Position numbers and translations under genes: made by a program. Below, piece by piece: positions 42,673 to 51,818 of a DNA stretch of 64,000 nt. Origin of the DNA: Kibdelosporangium sp. MJ126-NF4 (GTDB lineage Bacteria; Actinomycetota; Actinomycetes; Mycobacteriales; Pseudonocardiaceae). Positions within the stretch are counted from its first letter, which is position 1; every line of letters starts with the position of its first letter. Location of the stretch: NCBI RefSeq assembly GCF_000826545.1, contig NZ_CDME01000015.1:894695-958694 (forward strand). The letters are read 5' to 3'. The notes below the pieces were generated by a model. That model made no database searches, had not been told where the DNA came from, and saw only the letters and a program-made list of their open reading frames with translations.

Positions 42673-43890
42673 CATGGCCGTATGCCTGGCCGCCGGGGCT
42701 GGTCCTTGGCCTGGCGTTCCTCCTGGCGTTTCTCTTGGTGTTGCTCTTGGTGTCCTTTCTTCGCCCATCGCTGCGCCCAGGAGGATCAGCCGCAGTGCTC
42801 GCTCGGTTGCGTCTGTGAGCAGTTCCGCCGCGTGGTCGATTGCTTCCGTCAGTCCGACTGGTGCGGCCAGGATTCCGGCGAAGGCGTCTATGCCTATGTC
42901 GTACGTTTTTCGTGCGCCGTCGCCGATTGTTCCTGCCAGTGCTATTACTGGTTTTCCGTGGCGTTTGGCTCGGATTGCTACCTCTGCGGGGATTTTACCG
43001 TTGGGTGTCTGGTGGTCGATTGCTCCTTCCGCTGTGATCACCAGGTCTGTTTCTGCCAGTTTTCTGTCCAGGTCGGTGTGGTCCAGTAGCACGTCGAAGC
43101 GGGGTTTCAGGGTTGCGCCGAGTGCTCCTGCCAGGCCTGCGCCCAGGCCTCCGGACGCGCCGCTTCCTGGTGCTGTTCGCAGGTCTTGGCCGCTGTGTCC
43201 GGCGAGGACGTCGGCCCACTGGTTCATTGCCGTGGTGAGGGCGCGGACTTGTTGTGGCGTGGCGCCTTTCTGGGGGGCGAACACCTTCGCGACACTGGTC
43301 AGCAGGTTGTACGGGTTCACTGCCGCGATTATCTCGGTCTCGGCCAGCCTGGGGTCTATTGAGGACATGTCTAGCTTTTCCGCCGCGCTCAGGGCGTATC
43401 CGCCTCGGCCGATGGGTTGGGCTGCCGCGTCCAGTACTCGGGCGCCGAGTGCTTCCAGTGCGCCTGCTCCTCCGTCGCATGTACCGGAGTCTCCGCAGCC
43501 GATCACCAGTGTTCGCGCGCCGTTGTCCAGCGCGGCCTTGATCAGTTCGCCGACACCGTATGTCGTGGTCAGTCCTGGGTCACGGTGTGTCCTGGGTACC
43601 AGTCGTAGGCCTGCTGCCGCTGACATGTCCAGTGCCGCCGTGTGTGCGTCCAGCAGCACGAAGTGGGATTCCACCGGTGTGCCGAGTGGGCCGGTCACTG
43701 TGATCGGGACGATCTGGCCGCCTCGGGCCGCAGCGAGTCCTTTCGCTGAGCCTTCTCCCCCGTCGACGAGGGGGATCTCGTCGACCATCGCGCCGGGCAC
43801 GACGCGTCGGATGCCTCGTGCGATCGCCGCCGCGACAGCTGGTGCGTCGAGCGATTCCTTGAAACCACTGGGAGCGACGGTGAACCTCAT
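42670..43890 (-). CDS. glxK: Glycerate kinase, type 1
   Basis: 406 aa, of which the first ~375 are a normal GlxK-family glycerate kinase (MRFTVAPSGFKESLDA, VIGCGDSGTCDGGAGALEALG, LVITAEGAIDHQTPNGKIPAEVA). The last ~30 residues are a low-complexity Pro/Thr/Arg/Gly tail (TPRATPRETPGGTPGQGP) and the TAA is contributed by the end of a repeat element. The enzyme phosphorylates glycerate with ATP. ATG 43890 overlaps the stop of the upstream transporter gene by 4 nt, so the transporter probably imports glycerate or a related dicarboxylate. Confidence 0.9.
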   Translation of the reverse strand: MRFTVAPSGFKESLDAPAVAAAIARGIRRVVPGAMVDEIPLVDGGEGSAKGLAAARGGQIVPITVTGPLGTPVESHFVLLDAHTAALDMSAAAGLRLVPRTHRDPGLTTTYGVGELIKAALDNGARTLVIGCGDSGTCDGGAGALEALGARVLDAAAQPIGRGGYALSAAEKLDMSSIDPRLAETEIIAAVNPYNLLTSVAKVFAPQKGATPQQVRALTTAMNQWADVLAGHSGQDLRTAPGSGASGGLGAGLAGALGATLKPRFDVLLDHTDLDRKLAETDLVITAEGAIDHQTPNGKIPAEVAIRAKRHGKPVIALAGTIGDGARKTYDIGIDAFAGILAAPVGLTEAIDHAAELLTDATERALRLILLGAAMGEERTPRATPRETPGGTPGQGPAPAARHTAM

Positions 43891-45188
43891 GACACCTCCA
43901 TGGGAAGGCCGAGCATCGGCCAGACGAACAACGCGAACGCGACCACCAGCGCGGCGACCAATGGGCCGAGCACGCAGGAAAGCCTGAGCAGGTCACGTTT
44001 GCGGTATGTGGGTACGTCCTCCGCTGCCGCGAACATCGCGACTGGTTTCGCCGAGGACGGCAAGGTGTGGCAGAACCCGGCCGCCGCGGTGGACGCGAAC
44101 GCCAGTGCCGCCGGGTTGAGCCCGGTCGCGACGGCGACCGGGATCACCAGCGGGACGAGTACGGCGGATCTCGCCGACCGTGACTGCAGCACCAGGTGCG
44201 CGGCGGCGCTCACGAGCACGACCGTGACCAGCAGCAGCACCGCGTTTCCCGCCGCGCCGCCGAAAGCCGCGTGGCCGAGCCACTGTGCCGCGCCCGAGTG
44301 GGACAGTGCGGTGCCGATCACGGCAGTGCTGGCCATGAACAGCAGCAGCGACCACGGGACCTTCGCCAGCGCGGCGCTCATCCCGATCGTGCCGACGCGC
44401 GGCGAGGTGATCACGACCGCGCCACCGAGCGCGACCAGCGCTGGGTTGAGGAATCCCGTGCACCACAAGCCGATTACCAGGATGAGCACGACCGTCACTC
44501 TTTTCTGGGCGCCGGTGAACGGCTGCCTGTCCAACTCGACCCGAGGCATCGGCGCACGCCGATCAGCCCGCGACGTCATCAGCAGCACCACGACTTCGGC
44601 GCACAGGTGTGAGCTGATCACCGCGAACGGCAGGCCGAGCAGCAACCACTGGCCGAAACCGATTCCCGCGCCGGTCAGCCCGGTCAGCAGTTGGCTGGTG
44701 ATCAGGTGCGCACCGGCGCCGATCAGCGTGGCGATGGCCGACAGCAGGATCACCGACGGCATCAGCAACGCCAGCGCCCTGACCACCGTGGGCCGATCCT
44801 TCAGTGCCCCAGCCAAAGCCATGAACACCGGCAACGCCAGGGCCGCGCGCCCGGACGTCGCCGGTACAGCGAGCGCGGTCAGCACGAGACCAGCTGTGAC
44901 CAGGTGCGCGAGCTGGCGGACAGTCCGTGCTCGCGCGATGAGGGCGGCGCCGAGCCTTTCCGGCAATCCTGTCGCCGCAAGCCCTTGCGCGATCACGAAC
45001 GCCGCGATCAGCAGCCAGATCGTGTCCCCGCCGAGCGCGCCGAACAGCTCGTCACGATGGATGACTCCGGCGAACACCAGTGTGAGCGCCGACACCAGCC
45101 CGACGAACGTGTCGTCCAGCCTGCCGAACATCCACGCGGCAACCGTGACCGCGAAGATCACCAGCGTGAGGACTGCCGTACCTGCCAT
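43887..45188 (-). CDS. SLC13/CitT-type anion transporter
   Basis: 433 aa with about 11-12 TM helices. The LVFAGVIHRDELFGALGGDTIWLLIAAFVIAQGL N-half and LPSSAKPVAMFAAAEDVP C-half resemble divalent-anion/sodium symporters and citrate/tartrate transporters. The overlap with glycerate kinase suggests import of a hydroxyacid that the kinase uses. ATG 45188 chosen over an upstream in-frame start at 45221. Confidence 0.82.
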   Translation of the reverse strand: MAGTAVLTLVIFAVTVAAWMFGRLDDTFVGLVSALTLVFAGVIHRDELFGALGGDTIWLLIAAFVIAQGLAATGLPERLGAALIARARTVRQLAHLVTAGLVLTALAVPATSGRAALALPVFMALAGALKDRPTVVRALALLMPSVILLSAIATLIGAGAHLITSQLLTGLTGAGIGFGQWLLLGLPFAVISSHLCAEVVVLLMTSRADRRAPMPRVELDRQPFTGAQKRVTVVLILVIGLWCTGFLNPALVALGGAVVITSPRVGTIGMSAALAKVPWSLLLFMASTAVIGTALSHSGAAQWLGHAAFGGAAGNAVLLLVTVVLVSAAAHLVLQSRSARSAVLVPLVIPVAVATGLNPAALAFASTAAAGFCHTLPSSAKPVAMFAAAEDVPTYRKRDLLRLSCVLGPLVAALVVAFALFVWPMLGLPMEVS

Positions 45189-45249
45189 ACCGTCCACTGT
45201 GCACGGCAGCGCTGAAGCCAAGATGACAGTCGGATGAGAAGACCTTCAT

Positions 45250-45909
45250 CTACGACAGGCGGTAACCCATGCCCCTGACGGTCTCGATGTACTCCGCGCC
45301 GATCTTGCGCCGCAACGTCCGCACATACACGTCGACCACATTGGAGCCCGGGTCGAAGTCGTATCCCCACACGTGCGACAGGATCTGTTCACGGGCAAGC
45401 ACCTGACCCGGGTGCCGGAGGAACAGTTCGAGCAAGGCGAACTCCCGCGCGGTGAGGTCCTCGGTCAACTGCGCGACGGTCACCCGGCGGGTACGCAGGT
45501 CCAGTGCGAGATCACCGTGCCTGAGCACGGTCAACTCCGGTGTGCGGTCCCCTGTCCGTAGCCGCAGACGCACTCTGGCCAGGAGTTCCTCGAACCGGAA
45601 CGGCTTGGTCATGTAGTCGTCCGCGCCGCCTTCCAGCCCGGCGACGGTGTCCCGCAGTGAGTCCCGTGCGGTCAGGATGATCACCGGTGTCAGCACGTTC
45701 GCCTTGCGCATTCCCCGCAACACCTCGAAGCCGTCCCGCCTCGGCAGGCCCAGGTCGAGCACGACCAGGTCGAAGTCCCCGGTGATCACGCCCGCCAGCG
45801 CGGCGTCCCCGTCGGCGACGATGACCGTGCTGTAGCCGTTGGCGCGCAGTCCCTTGTCGACGAACGAGGCGATCCGCTGCTCGTCCTCGGCGATCAGGAT
45901 CCGGCTCAT
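45250..45909 (-). CDS. OmpR-family response regulator
   Basis: 219 aa. Receiver acidic pair EDE and phospho-Asp in FDLVVLDLGLPRRDGFEVL, T/S at TARD and K at TKPF, then a C-terminal winged helix (REFALLELFLRHPGQVLAREQILSHVWGYDF). Overlaps the kinase gene by 4 nt and is transcribed after it. Together they form a membrane-signal two-component system. Confidence 0.95.
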   Translation of the reverse strand: MSRILIAEDEQRIASFVDKGLRANGYSTVIVADGDAALAGVITGDFDLVVLDLGLPRRDGFEVLRGMRKANVLTPVIILTARDSLRDTVAGLEGGADDYMTKPFRFEELLARVRLRLRTGDRTPELTVLRHGDLALDLRTRRVTVAQLTEDLTAREFALLELFLRHPGQVLAREQILSHVWGYDFDPGSNVVDVYVRTLRRKIGAEYIETVRGMGYRLS

Positions 45910-47351
45910 CTCGGCAACTCCAATCGGAAGGTCGCGCCGCCGTCGGGCGCCGGGAACACGATTACCGCGCCGTTGTGCGCGTCCGCGATGGCCTTCACGA
46001 TGGCCAATCCCAGCCCGGCTCCGTCACGCGCACCGTCCGCGCCGCGGGCGAACCGCTCGAATATTCTGTCTACTTCGGCCTCGTCGACGCCGTCGCCGGT
46101 GTCGGTCACCCAGAAGTACACCCGGTCGGTGGTGAGCGCGGAGCCGATCCGGATCTCGTCACCGGGGCTCGTGTGCTGCACGGCGTTCTGCGCGAGCTGC
46201 ACCATGGCCTGGGTCACCCGGTGCTCGTCCAGCCTGGCCTCGCCCTCGCCGAGCGACTCCAGTACCCACCGCCGGTCGGCCATCGCCCGCACCTTGGCGT
46301 CGATGTCACTGGTCAGCTCGGGCACCGAGGCCACAGCGAACCGGACGAAGTCCGGCTGCTGTGCCTTGGCCAGCAGCAACAGGTCGTCGACCATCCGTGC
46401 CATCCGGTCGAGTTCGTCGGTGCACAGCCTGACCACCTCGGCTCGTTCGGCCGGGTCGTCGCCCATCAGCTCCAGGTGGCCGCGGACGATCGTGATCGGC
46501 GTGCGCAGTTCGTGTCCCGCGTCGTCGAGGAACTGCTGACGTGTGGCGAAGGCGTGTTCCAGCCGGTCGAGCATGGCGTTGAACTGTTCGGCCAACGCGG
46601 CGATGTCGTCACGGCCCTGCACCGGGATGCGTTTGGTCAGATCCTTCTCGGTCAGTTCGGCGGCGGCCGCGCGGACAGTGCGTACCGGCGCGAGGATCCA
46701 GCCCGCGATCAGCCACGCCGCGCCTGCCGTGAGCACCAGGCCGATCACGCTGACCACGATCAGCGTGCGCAGTGTCGAGCTGACACCCGCCCGGATCTGG
46801 TCCATGAAGTATCCGGCGACGAGCCATGCGGTGGGCGTGGCGTCCGGCGCCGCGTCGGCAGCCAGCACCCCGACCTTGACCCACCGCATCTGCCCGCCCG
46901 GCGTTGCCGACGTGCCGACCGTCGCCGTGTCACCGACGATGGAACGCAGCAGGTCGTCGCCGATGGGGATCGAGGTCGACGACGGCTGTCCCTGCACCTT
47001 CTTGCTCACGACGCCGTCGATCACCCTGACCCCGATCAGCACCTCGGCAGTGTCGGTGTACTGGCCGCGCAGGTGCGCTTCGAGCAGTTCGTGCCGGTGG
47101 TTGTACACCCGGCCGCTCACCGGGTTCACGCCGGTCGCCGCGAAGATCCTGAACTCCTCGGCGTCCTGTTCGAGCGCGCGGTTGACCCGGTCGTCGATCT
47201 CCCGTAGCTGGTACTCGCGCACCACGAGGACGACCGTGGTCAGCACGGACAGCATCAGCAGCACGAGCCAGCCCATGATCCGCACGCGGGCGGGCAGGCG
47301 GCTACCCGTCGCCATCGGTGTCTCCGTCATCTGAGTCGTCGTCGTGGTCAT
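45906..47351 (-). CDS. Sensor histidine kinase (HAMP/HisKA)
   Basis: 481 aa. Two TM segments (IMGWLVLLMLSVLTTVVLVV and TLIVVSVIGLVLTAGAAWLIAGWIL) flank a ~140-aa extracellular sensor, followed by HAMP, HisKA with the phospho-His in FLDDAGHELRTPITIVRGHL, and HATPase motifs NAVQHTSPGDEI, DTGDGVDEAEV, GLGLAIVKA. First start chosen; ATGs a few codons in are possible. Probably partnered with a small proline/aspartate-rich exported protein encoded upstream. Confidence 0.93.
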   Translation of the reverse strand: MTTTTTQMTETPMATGSRLPARVRIMGWLVLLMLSVLTTVVLVVREYQLREIDDRVNRALEQDAEEFRIFAATGVNPVSGRVYNHRHELLEAHLRGQYTDTAEVLIGVRVIDGVVSKKVQGQPSSTSIPIGDDLLRSIVGDTATVGTSATPGGQMRWVKVGVLAADAAPDATPTAWLVAGYFMDQIRAGVSSTLRTLIVVSVIGLVLTAGAAWLIAGWILAPVRTVRAAAAELTEKDLTKRIPVQGRDDIAALAEQFNAMLDRLEHAFATRQQFLDDAGHELRTPITIVRGHLELMGDDPAERAEVVRLCTDELDRMARMVDDLLLLAKAQQPDFVRFAVASVPELTSDIDAKVRAMADRRWVLESLGEGEARLDEHRVTQAMVQLAQNAVQHTSPGDEIRIGSALTTDRVYFWVTDTGDGVDEAEVDRIFERFARGADGARDGAGLGLAIVKAIADAHNGAVIVFPAPDGGATFRLELPR

Positions 47352-47550
47352 CGCTGATGGGCGGTGGTGGCGGAAGCGGCGGCGGGTTCGGCTGGGTTGT
47401 CGGGTGCGGTGTGTTCGACTCGCCGATCCGCACGATCGGCGGCACGGTCGGCGGCGGCGCGTCGGGCGCGAGCATCAGTCCGGTGAGAGCCGCCAGACCA
47501 GGCAACGCGAGCACGGCGATGACCGCCAAGATGCTCCTGATCCGTGCCAT
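47302..47550 (-). CDS. Small exported Pro/Asp-rich protein
   Basis: 82 aa with an N-terminal hydrophobic signal/TM (MARIRSILAVIAVLALPGLA) then a proline-rich (NPPPLPPPPP) and highly acidic C-terminus (DDHDDDSDDGDTDGDG). Its 3' end overlaps the kinase gene by 50 nt. AAGGTAG precedes its start. The acidic tail suggests metal or cation binding; a regulatory role with the kinase is possible but unproven. Confidence 0.6.
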   Translation of the reverse strand: MARIRSILAVIAVLALPGLAALTGLMLAPDAPPPTVPPIVRIGESNTPHPTTQPNPPPLPPPPPISDDHDDDSDDGDTDGDG

Positions 47551-47647
47551 GTGCCTACCTTGTGTGCCGGGGATGACCGCGTGATGAGATCAGCATGAGA
47601 ACTTTTTCATCATCACCGAGGCGCAGCGAACCCGCACGTCAGCGCCA

Positions 47648-49234
47648 GTGACCACGCCTGTATACCTAACCAGCGTGTTCACCATCCGCGCGTTGCTCGA
47701 CACCTCCGACCTCGGACTGCGCCTGCTCGTCGAGGGGCGCCGGGGAGCGCTGGACGAGAACGTGGTGTGGGTGCACAACACCGAACTGCCCGACCCGTCG
47801 CCGTACCTGCGCGAACGTGAACTGGTCCTCACCAACGGGATCTGGCTGCAGAGCGCGGACGCGGCCCAGTTCGCGCGGAACGTGGCCGCCGCTGGTGCCG
47901 CCGGGATCGTGTTCGGCCTGCGCGACCAGACTCCGCGGACGCCGCAGGAGGTGATCGACGCCTGCGCCGAGCTGGAGTTGCCGCTGCTGGAGATCGGCGC
48001 GGACGTGCCGTTCACGGCCGTGACCCGCGCCGCGGCCGGGCACTACGCCGAAGCCCGCCAGTCCGCGCTGCTGGACATGGTCCGCCGGGGTGACGAGCTC
48101 GCGACGGCGTTGTCCCAGGGAGCGGGGGCGTCCGGCGTGCTGGACGTGCTCCGCCGCGACCATGACCTGCCGCTGGCGGTGGTCGACCGGACGGGACGGC
48201 TGCTGGCCGCTGCCGGAGCGGAGCCGGACGCCGACCAGCGCCGAGTCGTGGCCGAACGGCTGGGCGGCCACCCGCCGCCACTGGAGGTCGACCTCGGCAC
48301 GGACGTGGCCAGCGTGTTCCTCGTCGGCGCGGTCGGCGAGGTGGACGCGGCGCTGCTGTGCCTGCGCCGTTCGGCCGAGCTGACCCCGGCCGAGCGGGAC
48401 GCGTTGGACCAGGCGGCTCGTTTCCTCAGCCTGGAGGTCGCCAAGCAGCAGGCGGTGCACGCGATCGAGCTGCGTTTTGCCAGCGAACTGCTGGACATGA
48501 TCCTGTCCGGGCCGCAGCGGGCCGCCGAGGTTCCGGGCAGGCTGCGCGCGTTCGGTGTCGACCCGGACGGGCCGCTCGCCGTGTGCGCGCTCGCCTTCGC
48601 GGGCGAGGACGAGCCAACGCTGCCCGGTCTCGCCGAGGCCGTGGCGGAGTTCTTCCTCACCGGGAACACACCGGCTGCGGTGGCGGGTGGGACGAGTGAT
48701 GTGGTCGCCGTGCTGCCGTCTCGTCACTCCGAAGAGGACCTGAGGCAGCTGGCGGTCCGGCTGGGCGACGCCGTCGAGTCCCGGTATCCCGGCCGCCACG
48801 CGGTCGTCGGCATCGGTGGCACCGCCGAGAACTCCACCGCGTTGAAACAGCCACTCGTGCGCTCACGGGACGCGTGCCACGTGTTGCGCCACCGTCGCGG
48901 CGGGCTGCGCGTGGCGACGTTCCCGGAGTTGGGCACGCACCGGCTGCTGTTCGGCTTGCATGACGCCGACACGTTGCGGGACTTCGCCGACGTCGTGCTC
49001 GCGCCGCTGCGACAGCACGACACGCAACGCGAGGGCGATCTCGTGCGGACTGTGCGGGCGTTCCTGGACAACGGCGGGCAGTGGGCCGCCACAGCCGAAG
49101 CGCTTTTCATCCACGTCAACACGTTGCGCAACCGGCTGGCCAAGGTCACCGAGCTGACCGGGCGTGACGTGGCACGCACCGAGGACCGAGTCGACCTGTT
49201 CCTGGCGCTGGAAGCGGCCGACTTCTACGGGTAG
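47648..49234 (+). CDS. PucR-family transcriptional regulator
   Basis: About 520-528 aa (GTG 47648 or 47675). N-terminal PucR domain (FTIRALLDTSDLGLRLLVEGRRGALDENVVWVHNTELPDPSPY, in short parts), a GGDEF-like middle region and a C-terminal PucR-type helix-turn-helix (VRTVRAFLDNGGQWAATAEALFIHVNTLRNRLAKV). Such regulators govern purine, amino-acid or other nitrogen catabolism. Convergent (10-nt overlap) with the deacetylase/OYE/DUF1989 operon, which it may control. Confidence 0.9.
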   Translation: MTTPVYLTSVFTIRALLDTSDLGLRLLVEGRRGALDENVVWVHNTELPDPSPYLRERELVLTNGIWLQSADAAQFARNVAAAGAAGIVFGLRDQTPRTPQEVIDACAELELPLLEIGADVPFTAVTRAAAGHYAEARQSALLDMVRRGDELATALSQGAGASGVLDVLRRDHDLPLAVVDRTGRLLAAAGAEPDADQRRVVAERLGGHPPPLEVDLGTDVASVFLVGAVGEVDAALLCLRRSAELTPAERDALDQAARFLSLEVAKQQAVHAIELRFASELLDMILSGPQRAAEVPGRLRAFGVDPDGPLAVCALAFAGEDEPTLPGLAEAVAEFFLTGNTPAAVAGGTSDVVAVLPSRHSEEDLRQLAVRLGDAVESRYPGRHAVVGIGGTAENSTALKQPLVRSRDACHVLRHRRGGLRVATFPELGTHRLLFGLHDADTLRDFADVVLAPLRQHDTQREGDLVRTVRAFLDNGGQWAATAEALFIHVNTLRNRLAKVTELTGRDVARTEDRVDLFLALEAADFYG

Positions 49235-50079
49235 CTCGGCGGGCGCGGCAACACGCGTGCCGTCAGCGCCGGATCGTCCAGCACGGCACGCGCGAGGTCG
49301 CCGCAGCGCGTGAACGTCACGTCGCCGCATTCGAGCGCGTACTCCACCAGCCGCCGCAACGCCATGATCCTGCCGGGCCGTCCGGACAGGAACGGGTGGC
49401 AGCACAGGTTGAACAGACATCCGTAGTGCCGCATCCCGTCCAGTTCCGCCTTCCACATCTCCAGGACCTGCACCGGTGAGGCGATGATCGAGCCGATGTG
49501 CGGCTGGGGCAGGAAGGCGTACTGCTCCCAGTCGTCGAGCGACCAGTGCACGGGCAGCTCGGCGATCTCGCCCCGCGCTGTGAGGATCCGGTACGGACGG
49601 TCGTCGGCCATCAGCGAGGAGTCGTAGCGCAGACCGAACTCGGCGACCAGATCCGGGGTCTGCCACCGCGCGCCCCACATCGCCGCGCGGTGACCGAGGA
49701 TCTCGATGCCCTGGTCGGCGAAGACGTCCATCGCTTTGGCGAAGTCGTCCCGCTCCTCCCGCGCGGTCATCGACGTCGGCGCCTTGTGCGCGTACGAGTG
49801 GTGCGCGACCTCGTGGCCGCGCTCCACAATGGAGGAAGCGAGGGCCGGGTACCGCCGGGCCACCCATCCCGGGACGAAGAACGTCGCGGGAACCGCCAGG
49901 TCGTCGAGCATGTCCAGGATGCGCGGGACGCCGACGTCCGGCCCGTAGGACTGGTGGGTCATCGTCGACAGATGGTCGGCGTAGTGCGCCCCCTCGGCGA
50001 GCACCGGGCTTTCCGCGTCCACGTCGAAGGTGAGAGTCGCCACGGCGGCCGCACCACCCAGCCATCCCGCTGCTGTCAT
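49225..50079 (-). CDS. Polysaccharide deacetylase/allantoinase-like hydrolase
   Basis: 284 aa. NodB-homology metal hydrolase: ATLTFDVDAESP (catalytic and metal Asp), HEVAHHSYAHKAP (HxxxH), LRYDSSLM. Distinct from cell-wall deacetylases in the absence of a signal peptide; cytoplasmic relatives include PuuE allantoinase. ATG 50079 overlaps the OYE stop by 4 nt. Together with DUF1989 and PucR, a nitrogen-compound hydrolysis role is plausible. Confidence 0.82.
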   Translation of the reverse strand: MTAAGWLGGAAAVATLTFDVDAESPVLAEGAHYADHLSTMTHQSYGPDVGVPRILDMLDDLAVPATFFVPGWVARRYPALASSIVERGHEVAHHSYAHKAPTSMTAREERDDFAKAMDVFADQGIEILGHRAAMWGARWQTPDLVAEFGLRYDSSLMADDRPYRILTARGEIAELPVHWSLDDWEQYAFLPQPHIGSIIASPVQVLEMWKAELDGMRHYGCLFNLCCHPFLSGRPGRIMALRRLVEYALECGDVTFTRCGDLARAVLDDPALTARVLPRPPSYP

Positions 50080-51179
50080 CCCTGCCTGCTCTCCTTCCAA
50101 CGGCGCACGGTGCCGATGGTGACCGTCGGGTCAAGCATCCCGCGTTCGAAGCGTTCCAGCTCGGTGTCCGCGCCGATCCGGCGGGGCAGGTCGGGGTTGG
50201 CGAGCGCTCCCCTGGCCACGGACAGCATGTCGGCGTGCCCGTCGTCGAGCACCTTCGCGGCCAGCGCGGTGTCGTGCATGCCGCCGTTGACGATCACAGG
50301 CAGCCCGGTGACCTCGCGGGCGATGCCGGTCAGTGTGCGGCCGTCGGCGAGCATGGCGGTGTCCAGCCAGTTGCGTCCCTCGCTGGCGATGTGCAGGTAG
50401 TCCGCGCCCGCCAGTGCCGTGTAGATCGCCTCGGCGTCGCGTTCGGCGTCCGGCCAGCGGTAGGTGAAGTCGTTGACCTTCGTCTGTGACAGCCGGACTC
50501 CGACGAGCGTGCCGGTGGCCTTGATCGCGTCGACGATCCGCGCGGTCAGCCGGACCCGGTTGGCCATGGTGCCGCCGTAGGCGTCCGTGCGCTGGTTGGT
50601 GTAGTCGGTGATGAACTGGTCGAGCAGGTAGCCGTTGGCCGCGTGCAGCTCGACGCCGTCGAAGCCCGCCGCGACCGCGTTCGCCGCAGCGGCAACGAAG
50701 CTGTCCACCACGTCGTCGATGTCCTGTGTGGACATCTCGCGGGGAACGCGCCACGGCCCGGTGGGTCCGTATCCCTGCATCATCTCGCCGCGTGGCAGCA
50801 CCGCCGACGGCCCGATGCGTTCGCCGGTGTGGGGGTTGCCCTGTGACAGCGCTCCCCCGTGCATGAGCTGCGCGATCATCACGCCGCCCGCGTGGTGCAC
50901 GCCCTGAGTGACCGCGCGCCAGCCGTCGACGTGCTCAGCGGTGACCAGGCCTGGCTGGTTGAGATAGCTCTGACTGTGCCGCGCGTCGACGTAGGTGCCC
51001 TCGGAGATCACCAGCGGGAAGCCGCCGTCGGCGAATTCCCGGTAGTACTGGGCCATTTCCTCGGTGGGAACACCGTCCGGTGTGGCGGAGACCCTGGTCA
51101 TCGGGGCGACCGCGTACCTGTTGGCCAGGTCGTGCGCGCCGATCCGTGTCCTGGTCAGCGCGGGGTGGATCGTGTTCAT
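50076..51179 (-). CDS. Old-yellow-enzyme-type NADH:flavin oxidoreductase
   Basis: 367 aa, FMN TIM barrel. LANRYAVAPMTRVSATPDGVPTEEMAQYY, GVMIAQLMHGGALSQGNP, GVELHAANGYLLDQFITDYTNQRTDAYGGT and SVARGALANPDLPRRI are OYE-family signatures. It reduces activated C=C bonds or nitro compounds using NAD(P)H. ATG 51179 overlaps the DUF1989 stop by one base, so it belongs to a three-gene operon. The longer open frame upstream is not coding. Confidence 0.9.
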   Translation of the reverse strand: MNTIHPALTRTRIGAHDLANRYAVAPMTRVSATPDGVPTEEMAQYYREFADGGFPLVISEGTYVDARHSQSYLNQPGLVTAEHVDGWRAVTQGVHHAGGVMIAQLMHGGALSQGNPHTGERIGPSAVLPRGEMMQGYGPTGPWRVPREMSTQDIDDVVDSFVAAAANAVAAGFDGVELHAANGYLLDQFITDYTNQRTDAYGGTMANRVRLTARIVDAIKATGTLVGVRLSQTKVNDFTYRWPDAERDAEAIYTALAGADYLHIASEGRNWLDTAMLADGRTLTGIAREVTGLPVIVNGGMHDTALAAKVLDDGHADMLSVARGALANPDLPRRIGADTELERFERGMLDPTVTIGTVRRWKESRQG

Positions 51180-51787
51180 CAGGCTGTCTCCAGTACTTCG
51201 ATGTCGAGCGGCCCTGGCCGCATGCCGTTGATGTCGACCAGGTCCTGCGGGCAGGCGGAGAGCACCACCAGGCAGTCCAGTTCGGCCCGCAGTGTCACGG
51301 CGGCGCCGGGCGCGGCGGGCGACGACCGCCATTCGATGACGCCGTCGGCGGTCACCGGGATGTCCATGAAGAGGTTCACCGGCTGCGGGATCCCGTGCCT
51401 GTCGACCCCGGCCTTGTCTACACCGTGCTCGCGCAGGGCCGTGGTCAGGTTCTCCGCGCACGACGCGTGCCAGCCGTCGTGGCCCAGCAACCGGTAGCGG
51501 GCGGGGTCGCAGGCCGGGATCAGCATGTCGTGGCAGCCGGGCGACGTGTCGTCGGTCAGCGTGAGGATCGGCCGCCTACGGTCGGTGACGAACGACTCGC
51601 CCAGCGCCGGGAACAGCCTGCTCGTGTGGCCACGGGTGTGCGCCGCGCTGAGGTACTCGTCCGCGCTGAACGCGAAGAGGTCGCCGACCTGCGCCCCCTT
51701 GGGTGTGCTCACCTGCACGAACTGCCCGGCCGCGACCCGCACGGCCCGGCCCTGCCCGGCGGGCACCCGCACTCGTGTCAGCTCCAT
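51179..51787 (-). CDS. DUF1989 (urea carboxylase-associated) family protein
   Basis: 202 aa. Characteristic features are KGAQVGDLFAFSADEYLSAAHTR, SPGCHDMLIPACDP, HASCAENL and VNLFMDIPVT, the family linked to urea amidolyase systems and to some glycine-cleavage-like aminomethyl transfer. It contains several conserved Cys/His that could bind metal. First gene of the operon; a 22-bp inverted repeat lies upstream. Confidence 0.85.
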   Translation of the reverse strand: MELTRVRVPAGQGRAVRVAAGQFVQVSTPKGAQVGDLFAFSADEYLSAAHTRGHTSRLFPALGESFVTDRRRPILTLTDDTSPGCHDMLIPACDPARYRLLGHDGWHASCAENLTTALREHGVDKAGVDRHGIPQPVNLFMDIPVTADGVIEWRSSPAAPGAAVTLRAELDCLVVLSACPQDLVDINGMRPGPLDIEVLETA

Positions 51788-51818
51788 GACGATCACTTCA
51801 CCACCATGACCGAACCGG

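Noticed and set aside
42152..42818. Open frames across the second repeat copy
   Set aside because: Same repeat family as above; low-complexity translation, no conserved protein.
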